Source: Lineus longissimus (taxonomy: Eukaryota > Nemertea > Pilidiophora > Heteronemertea > Lineidae). From it: 64,000 bases of DNA. Every line of letters begins with the position of its first letter. Within the stretch, counting starts at the first letter, position 1. The DNA lies in NCBI RefSeq assembly GCF_910592395.1, contig NC_088316.1:10666001-10730000 (forward strand), read 5' to 3'. The position numbers and the translations under genes were made by a program. The notes under the pieces are model-generated. The model searched no databases. It was not told the DNA's origin and was given only the letters and a program-made list of their open reading frames with translations. Shown here piece by piece: positions 1 to 11,824 of this stretch.

Positions 1-400
1 ATTGTCAGATTAGCAGCAAAAAGTTTCAATTATGTTATTTATCCAGCACAAATAACATTAATTGAAAAAAGGCCACAGGGTGCATGTTACTATGTGACAC
101 TCTGTATATCATATTTGAAATTATTTCAATAAAGGCAACCCATATGAAATATAGGTCATGCTGGCAGAATTGATGATGTCATCATTTTGTACTGTAAACA
201 ACTTTATGAACTTTTTATGAAGTACCACTTTTCCAGTTGAAATTCATCAGTTTATTCATTAGGTACACCCCTATTGAGTTTGGTGAGGGGTAGGTTACAT
301 ACTAAACCCAGACCTAACCTGTCATTAATTTGAAATCAGTGAGTGTTGTGTTTTTGGCTGAAGATTTACTCAGTCAGTCACTGATCAGCAACGCAGTTGA
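1..400. other. Non-coding sequence, nothing recognised
   Basis: No convincing coding frame, RNA gene or repeat boundary is visible here. It is AT-rich intergenic sequence leading into the inverted repeat that starts near 401. Confidence 0.5.
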
Positions 401-1420
401 TCGGTACGGGTAGTTGTAAAACAAGAAACACAGAAACGAAACAGAAACACAGAAACACTGAAACGAAACGCAGAAACCAGTCTTGTGGTGAATTCTGGTC
501 AGCAGACTCCATCTTGTTGCCATGGTTGTGGCCGCGAACGCGGGTGTAACTAAAACTGGTATTCAGTCGGAATGGAAGGAGGAATGCTCATTTCCCAATA
601 CCCCTTTTAGCCTCATCAACGTGTGCGCAGATTGGCAGCATCCGGCCTTGATCGTGCCAATACACTACATGTATGTACTACACGGCGTAAATAGAAAATA
701 GTCCTTCGAATAGCGAGTCCTGTTCTTTTGTACATTCCATGCCCTGTGCACGACACTAGGTTGAACTTCCCTACTGCAACCTCATTAACATAAACATATA
801 TTTAAAGGGACTATTTAAAGGCAGCAGCTGGGCAGGCAAGATTGAGTTACTCCAAGTCCAAGTCTAGTGCCCGCCCCCCCCCCCCCCCCCACTTTACTCT
901 ATTCTAGTCGCCAAAATTGGTCTCTCACGTCTCACATAACGTCGAAATGATTCACCCATGTTCTGGTACCGTACCTTGCATTTAGTGCTGCATCAGACGG
1001 GATTTGTAGGATGATCCTGGTACTTCATGTAAATTGAACACTACAAGGCAAGATGTTGCACTGCACCTTCATTTAAAATAACATGCTGTAGGAATCGAAT
1101 CGAACCTACCAAGGTACTACACCACCACCTCAAAAGACTTCACCCATATCGTGCCGCCCCCTCCCTCCCCCCCCCCCCCCAAGTTGCTCCATGTATCCCC
1201 TCAACAACTCTATTGCATTCCGGCTGACCGCAACCCACCAACCTCAGATTTTACTTTTAAACGACAATAACAACGGATTGGGCAAGGAAAGTATCGGCGT
1301 GCCGCTTGATTCCAACTTTTATGAAAACCCGTTTGATTTTCGTTTCTGCGTTTCGTTTCTGCGTTTCTGTGTTTCTGTTTCGTTTCTGTGTTTCTTGTTT
1401 TACAACTACCCGATCGGTAC
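401..1420. repeat. Inverted-repeat element with CAGAAAC-rich arms
   Basis: The left arm (about 401-478) and right arm (about 1331-1420) are reverse complements. Both hold the stretch GGGTAGTTGTAAAACAAGAA followed by many copies of a CAGAAAC/CGAAAC word. The interior of about 850 bp has two poly-C runs (874-890 and 1157-1180) and no credible ORF. The layout fits a fold-back or non-autonomous DNA transposon. Target duplications are not clear. Short frames across the right arm only translate the simple repeat. Confidence 0.6.
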
Positions 1421-3002
1421 ACTACAGTGTACTGTGTGCTGGCCGACACACACTACAGAGAAACAAACACTGCCGACAGCAGATATGATGATAATCCATG
1501 ACAAGCCTATCGGCGTCTGATTCACAATGTGGTTTGTGAGGAGTGTCATAGTCGTCAACAGTGTAGCTTACGTATTTCGAAGACCAGTGGAATTGGCGGC
1601 GTCAAATTATTAGTGAAATTTATAATTTACAATACAAATTACAAATCGTTTATTGAAACCGTGTAAAAAGTTACATTTTACATAAGATGAAAGTACAATG
1701 ACCATAAGTGCAGTGTGGACACATTCGGTAAGAAGAAAGAGTGGGAGAAGATTGGTGATCATAAATAGGTATGTAGTATTCAGCAGTGTTGACCTACAAG
1801 GTTCTAATATATATAGTAATCGGCTATACAGTCTTTCTTATCTGGTAAGCAAAAGGAAGTAAAATTGTCGTGGGGGGCTGGCGATTGTATTGGCTATGGC
1901 AGTTTACGGCACACGATTTGATGGAGAGTTTCATGCATTCATGTAAGTGTAGGACTGCAGCGTTATGCCAGCTATGAAAAGTTCGAAATGTGGCAACTAT
2001 TTGAAACAATCGGCATCTATCACAGGTAGTCTATGATGTTTGTGAATTTATGATCATAACAATTTATTGCAATTAATGACTAAAATCCTTGTGGATGATG
2101 TTTAGGATGACCCATTTTCAACTAGCAGAGAATGAAGCAGCCAGCAAAAGAATGAATACCCTAATGGCTGCAGATGACTGCCTGAGGACAACGTCACAAC
2201 CTGGGTTTGAGACCAAATGCAGGGACACTTATCTTCTATATTCATCAACACTAGCTTAAACCCATGCTCTGCACGGTGGTTGAGGGAGTTTATATAAAAT
2301 AAAGTGTCAGTTTCATTTGTGGTGAAGTTGTTAGGAGCGTTTTTTGCGTACCAGTATCTTGCCGGGAATGTGATGGTGTGCGGAAAATGTCATAGATTGA
2401 TCTACAGTATTTCTTTGAAGACAACGTTCCGTGTTATGGTTTTGTCCTATCGTAGTCCTTGGTTGCTGTTGTTGTCGACTTTGATGAACGTCCTAGCACC
2501 GGAGAACGTCCTAGCACCGGAGAAGGCGACATAGAGTTGGCCATGTGAGAAGACCGGGGCGGGCAGGTATATGCCTAGTCTATTGAATGTTTTTCATTGG
2601 GCCTTGCTGATTGTAATTGAGTTGGCAACGCGCACTGGGAACTGTATTCGTTGTAGGGTGAACGGCAAGTTGGCGTCGGACGGCGCAAGTCTAATCCTGG
2701 GTATGAGTGCCCTAACTGCTGAAAACAGCTCTGAGGCTGCCTGGCAGGTCAAGTAACTTACATATTTTCCTCATAGACAGCAGCACTTGCTGATGATGGA
2801 GGTGGCCCATTCATAGAGCAAAAATCACGAAAAACAGCATATTCCGATGAAAATTTGGTTTCGGAATATAGCGGATCGTCTTCAGGACGTCCAAATACCC
2901 CTAAATAACCCTCAACATGGCCAATTCATTCAGTGGTTTCAGAGGAGATAGAGCAAATTACTCTTCAGACGTCTCCAGTAATAATATATAGATGCCTGAC
3001 AG
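1421..3002. other. Non-coding sequence
   Basis: No gene is supported. The only structure noticed is a short direct duplication of the word AACGTCCTAGCACCGGAG at about 2485-2522. Confidence 0.5.
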
Positions 3003-3800
3003 TTGGTGCCATCTAGCGCAAAGCATGATGAACTAAATAACTGGTGTGACATTGTTGTGGATTTGGTGGTGTGCAGCTGGAGGAATGGACAATGTCACAA
3101 CCAGGGTTCCTACATTATATACAGTGGAACCTCCGTTAGTAGACACCTCTCTATTAAAGACAACCTTTCCAATAAGGACACTAGTTTTGGTCCCAAATTG
3201 GTTGTTTCCATTCAATTTTGACTTCTCTAATCAGTCTTTGGGTGTTCCGAATGCTTGACACATTTCGAACATGTTTTGGTTGGAAACAACCCTACAGTCT
3301 TACACTTATGGCTGAATGAATGACAGTGCATTTTCGTGTAAGCTCGGTGACGAAATGCTGCGACACTATTCGTCACCAACATGCTTGATGGGTGGTGCCA
3401 TCTGCACAAAGGACGATGAATTAAATAACTGATGTGACATTGGGTGATATGAATAAAGACTAGCAAATGCTTTTACTTCAATTTTGTACAGAAAGGCCTA
3501 GTGTAAATGTACATGGAGTTTTAGATAAAATCATTTGCTAGTCTTTATTCATATCACCCATTGTCGCTGCATTTGCAGGTGTCCACATCGAGGAGTAGAT
3601 GATGTCACTACATGTACCAGGGTTTGTACTTTCATATACAGTGGACCTACTTTTTGTGGACACCTTTCTATTGAGGACAACCTCTTTAATAAGGACAGTA
3701 GTTTTTGGTTCCAAATTGGTTGTTTCCATTCAACTCGACTTCTCAGATTAGGACACCTCTCTGTTAAAACAGCACTTTTCAGTCCCTGGGGCATTTCTGG
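3003..3800. repeat. Duplicated CAGTGGACCTCC-type repeats and a hairpin
   Basis: Two related segments start with TACAGTGGAACCTCC-like sequence (about 3120-3240 and 3637-3760). Both continue with CCAAATTGGTTGTTTCCATT. The sequence before the first (about 3003-3055) is repeated at about 3385-3441. Between them, 3438-3469 and 3532-3563 are near-perfect inverted arms (30 of 32 bases) around a 62 bp loop. The CAGT...ACTG style of ends resembles pogo/Tc1-type miniature elements, but the class is inference. No coding sequence is supported. Confidence 0.55.
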
Positions 3801-4428
3801 AAATTTCATGCTATAGAGCAATTAGTTCAGCTAAGTGACAAGAACAGTACTATAAGACGGTTTTAAAAAGTTAAAAATTATTTATTTAAATGACATATGA
3901 ATGGTTCAGCAGTAATTGGCAGTGTGCATTATGTAATGAAATATGATTTACATAATATAACATTTTTGTGACAAATAGTACAGATGATGGATAAATCGAT
4001 ACAGTGGATAGCTGTTAGAATATGCAATACATGCAATAGCATTTGTTTTTATTGAGATTTTGCGAGAACCAAGTGGTATTTTGACAAGATAATTGAAAGC
4101 CAATAACACTACAAGAACATGACTTCAATACATTGACATTGTAGTACCGGTACTTGGTATACTAAAAATATTCAAAGATGGGTATCTTGAGTTAAATGTC
4201 AAAGTACAAGATGTATGAATGAAGGAGGCACTCGGGTAAGAAATGGTGTCGCTAATGAAAGATTAGAATTAAGACATATCTCTGTATTTCATGTGGTGTA
4301 CTGACAAATTGTGCAGTTTGTTAGCAATTTTGTACATAGTTGGTGTGTCATGTTTATTCATACATCTTGCTATATAAAAGCGAGTGAGAGAGGCATTGTG
4401 ACATTAGAGTGTTGTATATATCTATAGA
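3801..4428. other. AT-rich non-coding sequence
   Basis: Nothing coding or repetitive is recognised. Confidence 0.5.
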
Positions 4429-4625
4429 ATATGTGACCCGTCACAGCAAAACCAGGTACATGTCGCACAGAACATGAGCCTAAATGACACCAGGAGATAA
4501 TGGAAGAAATTGATGTGCTCATATTTTACAAAAGGCAGACAATAGATAAATGAACAAACAGTCCGTCTCAACCTGCCAAGCTCAGAGCGACATGTGCCTG
4601 GTTTTGCTGTAACGGGTCACATATA
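4429..4625. mobile_element. Miniature inverted-repeat element, 197 bp
   Basis: The ends are inverted copies: ATATGTGACCCGTCACAGCA at the left, and its reverse complement with one change at the right. The match runs on through AAACCAGG and ATGTCGC, giving arms of about 38 bp. The interior is non-coding. This is the form of a MITE. It sits in AT-rich sequence where a TA duplication cannot be resolved. Confidence 0.75.
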
Positions 4626-5065
4626 CAAAGTTTACATAAAACAAGATTTGTATGTTTATTTAGGAGGAGTACAAAAGTTGTATATAAAATGCCGACTTCA
4701 TAATGATTTATAGGACACAAAATTTGACATGACAGCATTTTATAAAATATGAATAATCTATAATGAGAATAGTTTTGTAGCACCAATGATTTGAAAAAAC
4801 TGAATTTATTTATTGCATGAATAGAAACACAAAAAACAGGATGATTACATGACTGTCACATGCGTGAAATATATTGTCATGGATGGGCATTGGGAACAAA
4901 AAGAATTGCTGTTATCAGCTGCATTGGTAGCGATTGCTTTAGCTGATTTTCAGAAACTGACAGGAATGAGAATGTTGATATAGTGTTAAAAAAATATTTT
5001 TATAACATACATTGCATTCAAATAACACTAAGAAGTAGACGAGTACTAATTTCGCACACTTGAAA
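4626..5065. other. Non-coding sequence
   Basis: Nothing recognised beyond AT-rich sequence. Confidence 0.5.
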
Positions 5066-5366
5066 ATATATGGACATTGACTGTCACTGGTAGTGGTAGT
5101 AGAGTAATTACATGCCATCAGCAGCACTAATTCAGACAGTTTTCGCTGTGCTTCAGTAACTGACTGGAATGACTAAGTTTGATTGTGCTGAAATGATACA
5201 TAATAACGTACATTGCATAAACAAAATGATTACAAGATTTGTTCTGTCTTGAAATATATGGACAGGGACAGTCACTGGAAGTTTGACATGCCATCAGTTG
5301 CACTGCTCCCGACAGTTTTCACTGTGCTTCAGTAACTGACTGGAATGACTAAGTTTGATTGTTCTG
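5066..5366. repeat. Local direct duplication, about 115-125 bp
   Basis: Positions 5066-5190 and 5253-5366 are diverged direct copies. Both contain AAATATATGGACA, CAGTCACTGG-like sequence, ACATGCCATCAG and a long shared stretch that includes GTGCTTCAGTAACTGACTGG. No coding frame spans them. Confidence 0.65.
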
Positions 5367-6843
5367 TATTTGCCTCCATTTGGATTTTGTGAACAAAAGT
5401 TACTAACCTTGTGTAATTGAAGTGTCGAATTCGCCTTGGTCGAAATGATAATACAGTAAATAAATCTATTGAATGTTGCTGAAAAGAAAACATTTACTAC
5501 GTTAGAAGCCATGTACATGATAACACCACCACCACCATTATCAATATCATCACAAGTCAACTGGGGAATATGTGTGATATTTGTTCAAAACTTGCGTATA
5601 TGGTATTTGCAGGTCTATTGTATTGTAACATATTTTTCACTTTCAAAATTAACTTTTTTACTAGAAATTATGAATCAATACTAACCGTAAGAAGCGTATG
5701 AAATTACAGAAGGCCTTCGTCGAAAAATGTAATGTACTTGTACTCATTCGTGTCATTAAACCTGAAAGCAGCACAGCATAACAGTGAAATTACCGTGACA
5801 TCAATGGATGTCAAACTAACGTAGTGACGTGAATTTGAATTCGAAGTGCACAATTTCACAATTAAGGTTTTGAACACATTGAGAACTGAAAAACTTCATA
5901 CAAATGCTTTCACACCAATGATATGATTGTGGCGCTCCTGATGAGGTATCGCCCTCTGCTAAACAGCTTTGGTCGTAACTAGGGTAAATGTTTTTTTCAA
6001 GTGATATGAGCGATGCAATACCTTAGTTACCACCAGCGCCACGTAGCAGTCAATGAAGTTGTGCTGGTACCCCATTAACGTCATGCTTCAAATTTGAAGA
6101 AATTAATATTACCTTCATCAAGTACGTAATATTACACCAGGCCTTTGTCGAAAATGTAGATCTCGGAAGTCTAACTGTATAAATGAAAGAAAACATCAAT
6201 GTGACAATATGGTCTACTATGTATGAGGGGGAGAACGGGTATTTTCGGGACACTGGGATGGGCCGAAAATAACTGTCGGGATTCGGGATAGACACCCTTA
6301 TTTTAGCGGGATTCGAGACAAGCCGTGTTTTGCGTCACTATTCGGCTAAAATTGCTTATTGAGAAACGGGATAAGCCTTTTTTCCTAACGGGACGTCGAG
6401 ACAGTTACCCCCCGTCCCTTCCCCGTTCCCACCCTCATGACATGTAGCATTGATTGTAGGCCTATTTTTACTCACTATCTATTTTTTTGTAATTGATAGG
6501 CCTACTGGTAGTATCAATGTGAAATATGCCACACGTTGGGAGCATGCAAGGCCTATAGTTATAGTACAATACACCATCATCACAATCAAATAAGTATTTC
6601 AATAATACACTGTCAACGAGAGTGAATGTTCAACCATCAATCACGTGCATTGTAGTGTACATCACATTCGAATTTCAAAACTACCACTTATTTTTGCCGT
6701 GAAACTGACCTGAGTTATCGAAACACCGTCACCCCTTCGAACGGATTACGAAAAGAGGAAGAAGCAGGTCCGCATTTATCGAAATATTGCTAAATATAAT
6801 TGTCAAAATGTCGACCAAATTACCAATTAAATCACAATAAACT
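5367..6843. other. Non-coding sequence
   Basis: No gene supported. A GGGA-rich stretch near 6225-6425 (words such as CGGGAT repeated irregularly) looks like decayed simple repeat. Confidence 0.45.
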
Positions 6844-6927
6844 TATCAAATGTTCACTCATGCCTTTAGGTGAAAAAATACTGATTATCAAATGTTCACT
6901 CATGCCTTTAGGTGAAAAAATACTGAT
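6844..6927. repeat. Exact 42 bp tandem duplication
   Basis: Two identical adjacent 42 bp units begin TATCAAATGTTCACTCATGC and end with AAAAAATACTGAT. Identity indicates a recent slip. Confidence 0.9.
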
Positions 6928-7775
6928 TTTTCAATCATTCTCAATTTTACAAATCACCAATCACAAAAAGAAATAATGATGCAATTACCCAAAATAGATG
7001 AGATTTGACCACTGGTATAATTCCGCCATCTTGGATATCGGCATCGTCACCACCACTTCAAATTCTAAAGTCTTATTCAGGCCTAATATGTGTCACCTGC
7101 TGTGGTAAAATGGCTTGTTTTATCAATAAATAACAAAATATGATCTTTGTAAATAAAATCGGAGATCTTCTGGTGTGTTTTTATGTGAATTTATTACGAA
7201 CTATCAATGCAGCGCAGGGCAGCCATCGTGTTCTCATGCGTAGTGGCGATGCGATAGCCATCCGCGGCACTGCTTTTCAAGATGGTGGCAATTGCCCAGT
7301 GCTAGAGGCGTTGTAAGGAAAATTGAGAGCAGGCCCCTAATGAATGAACTCTCAACGATATCGATATATTTTCGTAATTCCAGCACAACTGTTCAACAAT
7401 GAACGTCCACCGACAATCCCACTTAACGAATATTAATATCAATTCATATCATGTATCTTAAAACGCGTTTATTTCATTTTAAAAAGAGTTATCGAGTGAA
7501 CGATGACCTCCTACCGTACCCTCGAAATAAACAGCCAAAATGACCACAAAAACACATTTTTAGAAAAAAACAGCGATTTTTACGAAATAAATGTCATCAG
7601 AGACGAAACTAGACACTAATTTAGCTAGGTATGCACAGTAATAGTACCTGAAGTGATCGATTTCAAGGAGAAAATACACTGAAAAAAACTTTTCAGGAAC
7701 AGAAATAAGATCACATTGTGAATAATAATATAGCACTACAACAGGCCAGTCTAAAGACAGTGGCTTAGAAAACAT
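6928..7775. other. Non-coding sequence
   Basis: I looked here for the second exon (remaining catalytic D and E) of the transposase at 7835-8450 and found none. Confidence 0.45.
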
Positions 7776-7813
7776 TTCTCTCTCTCTCTCTCTCGGGGGG
7801 GGGGGGGGGGGGG
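7776..7813. repeat. (CT)n plus poly-G microsatellite
   Basis: A CT dinucleotide run is followed directly by a G run of about 19 bases. It lies in what would be the first intron of the minus-strand transposase gene. Confidence 0.9.
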
Positions 7814-7834
7814 TAGCTATAGGATGCTACTCAC

Positions 7835-8450
7835 CTTCATGATTGCAAATGCCCTGTACATTTATTGAGTAGAAATGCTTCCTGCAGAAAAAGGCAGCCT
7901 CATACAGCATTGGGTGAGCCATGGCCTCAGCAACTTCTCTTGGTGGATAGGGGACTTGGATTTTGATGTGGGTCCCATCCACACATCCAATGACGTTTGG
8001 AAATCTGTATTTCTCCATAAATGTTTGCCTGATGTGTCTTCGCTCCCCTGCATCAGGCCACCTGATGAACCTGTCTTTTTGTTCCACCAGGGATGCAGCC
8101 ACCGTATGGATGATTCTCGATACAGTCCCCTTATCTATGCCAAAAATGTCACCAACATCGTCCAGAAAAGATCCGGATGCAAAGAATTTGAGGGCGACCA
8201 ACACCTGTGTTTCCACATTCAGGCTGTGATTTCTGTCCGTGTCCCTCATCAAATCATCCCTCACCAAGTCACAGATGAAATGTATGCCTTCAGAATTGAA
8301 TCTGTACTTTTTCTGCAATTTTATCTCACTAAATTCCTCCAACGGCAATGGTCTGTGGCGGAAATTACGCTGAAATCTGCGATTTTGGGCTGGAAAGTCC
8401 AGGAGCAGCATCCTGTGCGCAGCCATCTTGGATGATAGAGCAGACGACAA
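7835..8450 (-). CDS. PIF/Harbinger (HARBI1-like) transposase, first exon only
   Basis: This is the N-terminal exon of a DDE nuclease of the Harbinger family (DDE_Tnp_4). Residues 76-125 form the usual helix-turn-helix (VLVALKFFASGSF, then DKGTVSRIIH). GCVDGTHIKI at about 155-164 carries the first catalytic Asp (D158). The exon ends at CNHEG, where the minus strand reads AAG|GTGAGT, a strong splice donor at 7834. Family proteins are about 350-400 residues, so roughly half is missing, including the second Asp and the Glu. No matching downstream exon lies at lower coordinates. The element is therefore partial and probably dead. Start chosen at the first ATG; an upstream exon is not needed. Confidence 0.85.
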
Positions 8451-8648
8451 ATGCTAGCGGTGGCTTAGCAAGGAGATATCGGTGCCCCCTGGGCCCGCTA
8501 AATATGACCAGATTTAGCAGGGAGATAATGACCCGCTAAGCAAAAAAAAAATTTGAACAACCCAATTAGCGACTCGCTAAAGTTAGCAGGGGTTTATCCT
8601 GTACCTAGCCAGTCGCTAAGAGTTAGCGGGGCTTTGAACAACCCAGCC
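8451..8648 (-). mobile_element. Harbinger element terminal region (5' side)
   Basis: This non-coding stretch holds repeated TTAGC/GCTAA words and two copies of GGGTTGTTCAAA-like sequence on the minus strand (about 8552-8565 and 8633-8645). It lies between the HARBI1-like exon and the point, near 8645-8650, where the BEL gag frame stops matching its family. The last eight or so residues of that gag ORF are read from this sequence. I read it as the terminus of the inserted Harbinger element. The partner terminus was not found. Confidence 0.55.
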
Positions 8649-9733
8649 CTTCTCTTTAGCAACCTTCCATCTTTCGGGTACCGAAAGTTTGTACCACCTC
8701 CTGCAGTTGCTGACAGAATGTGTATCCTCACACAAAGGACAACTTGAGGTTGAGGAAGATTTCTTCTGTTGAACTGATATTTGTTTCTGAGTTCCAGTAT
8801 CAGTTTTCGCTGCACCAGTTTGCTGTGTAGTGCTGTTCGATGTATCCGGTGCTGAGCTTGAATGTACTTGGCTTTTCTGAAATTTCTTGAAGTCCCTAGG
8901 GTTCTTTTTGGACGTCGACGTCGATGATCCTCCTTGCTTCTTTATAGGCCCCTTCAACTCGGCCATTTCCAGTCGTATCGCTATCTGGCGACTTAGCCAC
9001 CTGGTGAATGTACTGAGTCCATCAACACTCGATGAAAGTAGTGTGTCTTGGTACTGTAAAAGCATCCGATCAGGTATCTTTTGGAGCACTATTGTGTACA
9101 GCGCGGAGGTGCCTATAAGTTCATGATCTTGGTTAGCCTCCTGCAGATTTGCAACTAAGTCGCACAGTTTATTTGAAAAGTCTGCGAGTTCTGTCAGATC
9201 TTCCTCTTTCAGGGGTGAAGTAGCTAAGACTAGGTCAATGTATTGCTGTAGCAAGCGTTTTTTGCCGCCATAACGTATTTCCAGTTTTTCAAGGGCCATT
9301 TGGTACTGAATGTCTGTGTAGCCCAATCTCTGAACCAATTCTAGGGGGGTTCCTGTTAAACAGTTTTTGAGCATTATCACCTTGTATTTAACTGGTACAT
9401 CAGTCTGATCGACGAATATATCGAATTGTTCTCGCCAGTCCTGATAACGTCCCCTTTCACCTCCAAATTTTGGTAGAGACGGTTTCGCCATTCCCTGAAA
9501 AAATATCCTAAGATCCGTAGACCCTTCTTTTTTTGGCGATGTATCAACAGGTGTGAAAGCCTCAGGTTTGATCATTGACAATCCTACAGAAGGTGGCATT
9601 TTCCACTGGACAGGTTTTCTTTTTATCTCCGGCGGCGGTTTTCTATTTTCTATTTTCTGAGCCAATCTTTCCGGTGGTAATGTTGTGGTACAGGAGTAAC
9701 CAAGTGGCTCCAAATCGACTTTACTTTCATTAA
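8616..9733 (-). CDS. BEL/Pao gag, C-terminal half (interrupted)
   Basis: This is the downstream part of a BEL/Pao retrotransposon gag-like protein. It contains the DUF1759-type core (LPKFGGERGRYQDWREQF, then KVIMLKNCLTG and LEIRYGGKKRL). A Ser/Thr/Gln-rich linker follows, then the BEL-type zinc motif CPLCEDTHSVSNC and a basic SVPERW motif. The open frame runs from an ATG at 9758, but 9734-9758 belongs to the end of an inserted TTAA element, so the true gag sequence resumes at 9733. Codons from about 8648 downward are read from the Harbinger end and the frame stops at 8616. No protease, reverse transcriptase or integrase follows. The upstream half is at 13904-14805. Confidence 0.85.
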
Positions 9734-10013
9734 AGGTATAACTGAGTGGCACCAACATGTTGGTTTAGAAGATCTAAGTATGCATTAAGACAACAATTAA
9801 TTTAAAAAAAATCGATTTCAAGCAATGTGGTTCGTTTTCTTTCAACTTTTATTCCCAAACCACGCCCATCCAATAAAAACGAAAATCTTCGGGAATCTTC
9901 GGCGATGACGACAACAAAGGAAGACCGAGCGCTCTCAGGAATATCATGGCGGTCGGTGCAGTGCATTTGCATGTGAATAGTTTCTTGAGATATCATGCGA
10001 AATATCAATTGAT

Positions 10014-10229
10014 ATGGTGAATAGATGTGTTTTGTTCGGCTGTAGTGACACGGCCGATGCATCGAGTGCTCTTTCGAAGCATTCATTCCCGAAAAAAACA
10101 GCAATTCGACGTCAGTGGGTGAAGTTTGTACAAACAACGAGAGTGGACTTCGTGGATCCGAAACCGACCAACACTTCGGCCGTAGTGTGTTCAAAACACT
10201 TCACTGACGATTGTTTTGAAGTACCATGA
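10014..10229 (+). CDS. THAP zinc-finger domain exon of the transposase
   Basis: This 71-residue frame is almost entirely a THAP (C2CH) DNA-binding domain. It has C5 and C10 in RCVLFGC, the FP pair at 25-26, the conserved W35, and C59/H62 in VVCSKHF. It ends at CFEVP, where the AVPTIF-like end of the domain is expected. THAP domains act as the site-specific DNA-binding module of P, Kolobok and related transposases. The ATG at 10014 starts the domain, and a stop follows at once. Either the exon splices out near GAA|GTACC, which is a weak donor, or the gene is broken there. The matching transposase C-terminus lies 1.45 kb downstream on the same strand. Confidence 0.85.
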   Translation: MVNRCVLFGCSDTADASSALSKHSFPKKTAIRRQWVKFVQTTRVDFVDPKPTNTSAVVCSKHFTDDCFEVP

Positions 10230-10248
10230 TTATTGTTTGCTCAGGAGC

Positions 10249-10357
10249 AACTGCAGAATACCCGGGACACTCTGTGCTAAATGATAGGAATGTGTACATA
10301 ATGTACAGAGGGACAGAGTGTACATAATCATACTACTGTCCCGGCTATTCTGTAGTT
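10249..10357. repeat. Short inverted repeat, about 109 bp
   Basis: AACTGCAGAATACCCGGGAC at the left is mirrored by a near-complement of GTCCCGGCTATTCTGTAGTT at the right. The centre contains two copies of ATGTGTACATAAT-like sequence. This could be a small MITE or a solo hairpin. It lies between the THAP exon and the 1 kb element. Confidence 0.6.
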
Positions 10358-10370
10358 ATCGAAATGTTAT

Positions 10371-11375
10371 GGTAGTTGATAAAGTATGGAATTAGTGAAA
10401 CCTTGGAAACACTGATAAACCTTGGAATATTCAATGTAAACCATGGAATCACTGTGCAAATAGCGCGGGAAATCGGGTGCGTTCGTTCCACGATTTATAC
10501 CCTCCCAACTGACAGTCTCGTCCCAGCTGACTTTATTGATAGCAATTTGCCAGTTAGTTCAGAAGCCAACATTTTTAATGTAGAGGATGACGTCATCAAT
10601 TGGCAATGCGCTGTGGTCGTTAAAATATTTTATTTCTCTTCAATGGAAGCAAAAATTAGTTTTTATGATTGTTTTGTATTCCATAGACGATAAAGTATTA
10701 TGCTCGGTACTAGATGCACGAGATCATAGGACAAACACACACGTGAATAAAAAAACCGCTTAGAACTGGTGACGTCACAAAGATCTCTGCATCCCTCGAT
10801 GCGTACTGGAAGATGTAAGAAATCGCTCACGGCGAAGGAAATTTTCATCCGCAAACTTCGGTAATAAACATACATGACTAGGCTTCTTTTATTCATCGTT
10901 TGTTATAAAATATCAGTCAATCATAGACAATTAGGCCTAGACATAGTCGTCAACCTTATCCATGCATAATGCATGACAGGCCCCCAATTTTCTCTGTATC
11001 ACCCTGTATGAACAGACCGATCCGTAGTTCAAATAGGCCCCGCGTGGTGGTGGCGTATTTATAAGCGGAGCGCTATTGGTCCATATTATGGGTGTGTGGT
11101 GGGCGTGTCTTCCCATATTTGGGAGATCAGTACTGTACACTGGAGGCGAGGTACAACTGGGTTGTTCTAAAATATAGACTATATCGGATATGCGACAGAT
11201 TTCTAAATTACCATAAAATTCCGATCTGATCATGTAAGAATAAGCTCCAAATGTTGATTCGTAACCACGTTAGGTTCGAATGGCATTATTTCATGTTTTT
11301 ATGCATTTTAAGGAGTGTTTCCAAGGTTTATCAGTGTTTCCAAGGTTTCACTAATTCCATACTTTATCACCTACC
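10371..11375 (+). mobile_element. 1.0 kb non-autonomous inverted-repeat element, copy 1
   Basis: The left end (GGTAGTTGATAAAG...) and right end (...CTTTATCACCTACC) are inverted repeats of about 58 bp. Each contains several CCTTGGAA words. The same element occurs in the opposite orientation at 38038-39149, and interior blocks match over most of its length. An example is the ATGACGTCATC block at about 10587-10600. No ORF with family resemblance lies inside. It sits between the THAP exon and the transposase C-terminal exons of the host transposon. Target duplications could not be fixed. Confidence 0.85.
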
Positions 11376-11682
11376 ATTTATTGTGTTGAATACTCAGGTG
11401 ATGTGGGCATGTGCATGGTTATAGCCTACATATAAGCCAGGCCTGACATTGACATATTTAGCATATGCATAGGGCCTTGCACGCAGGCAGGCATGGTCTA
11501 TCACTCAGTCTTGTGTGATGTGTCGTATGACTTCATTCAATGGTTATGACATTTCCACTTGGCACTCAACTATTGTACCCATCAATGTAGTTTTTTAAAG
11601 ACTACATAAGCATAAGCATACATAATTATGCCAAACTGACCGCTCACATTCACATGTTAATATGTTTCTACTTGTAGGCTAG

Positions 11683-11824
11683 TTAGCTGGACTCCACTTC
11701 AATGAGAACAGTGGCAGGGACCAAGCCAAACTCGAGAATGGGGCAGAACAATTCAACATTTCATTCCCCAAATTCGAGAAGGGATGCTTTTCAGTGAAAC
11801 GTGTTCTGACCAAGTGCACATTCA
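11683..11824 (+). CDS. Transposase C-terminal exon (Kolobok/THAP type)
   Basis: This spliced exon runs from an acceptor at GGCTAG (11677-11682) to a good donor GTAAGT at 11825. It encodes LAGLHFNENSGRDQAKLEN and then FNISFPKFEKGCFSV. The pattern LAALDHNxNxxRxQA...FPK is what I know from the region after the catalytic core in THAP-bearing, TTAA-type transposases of invertebrates. Splicing to the next exon keeps frame and gives continuous sequence across the junction. The core DDE exon(s) that should precede it are absent from the window. Confidence 0.7.

Noticed and set aside
7875-8435. 186-codon plus-strand ORF
   Set aside because: Shadow of the minus-strand Harbinger transposase exon.
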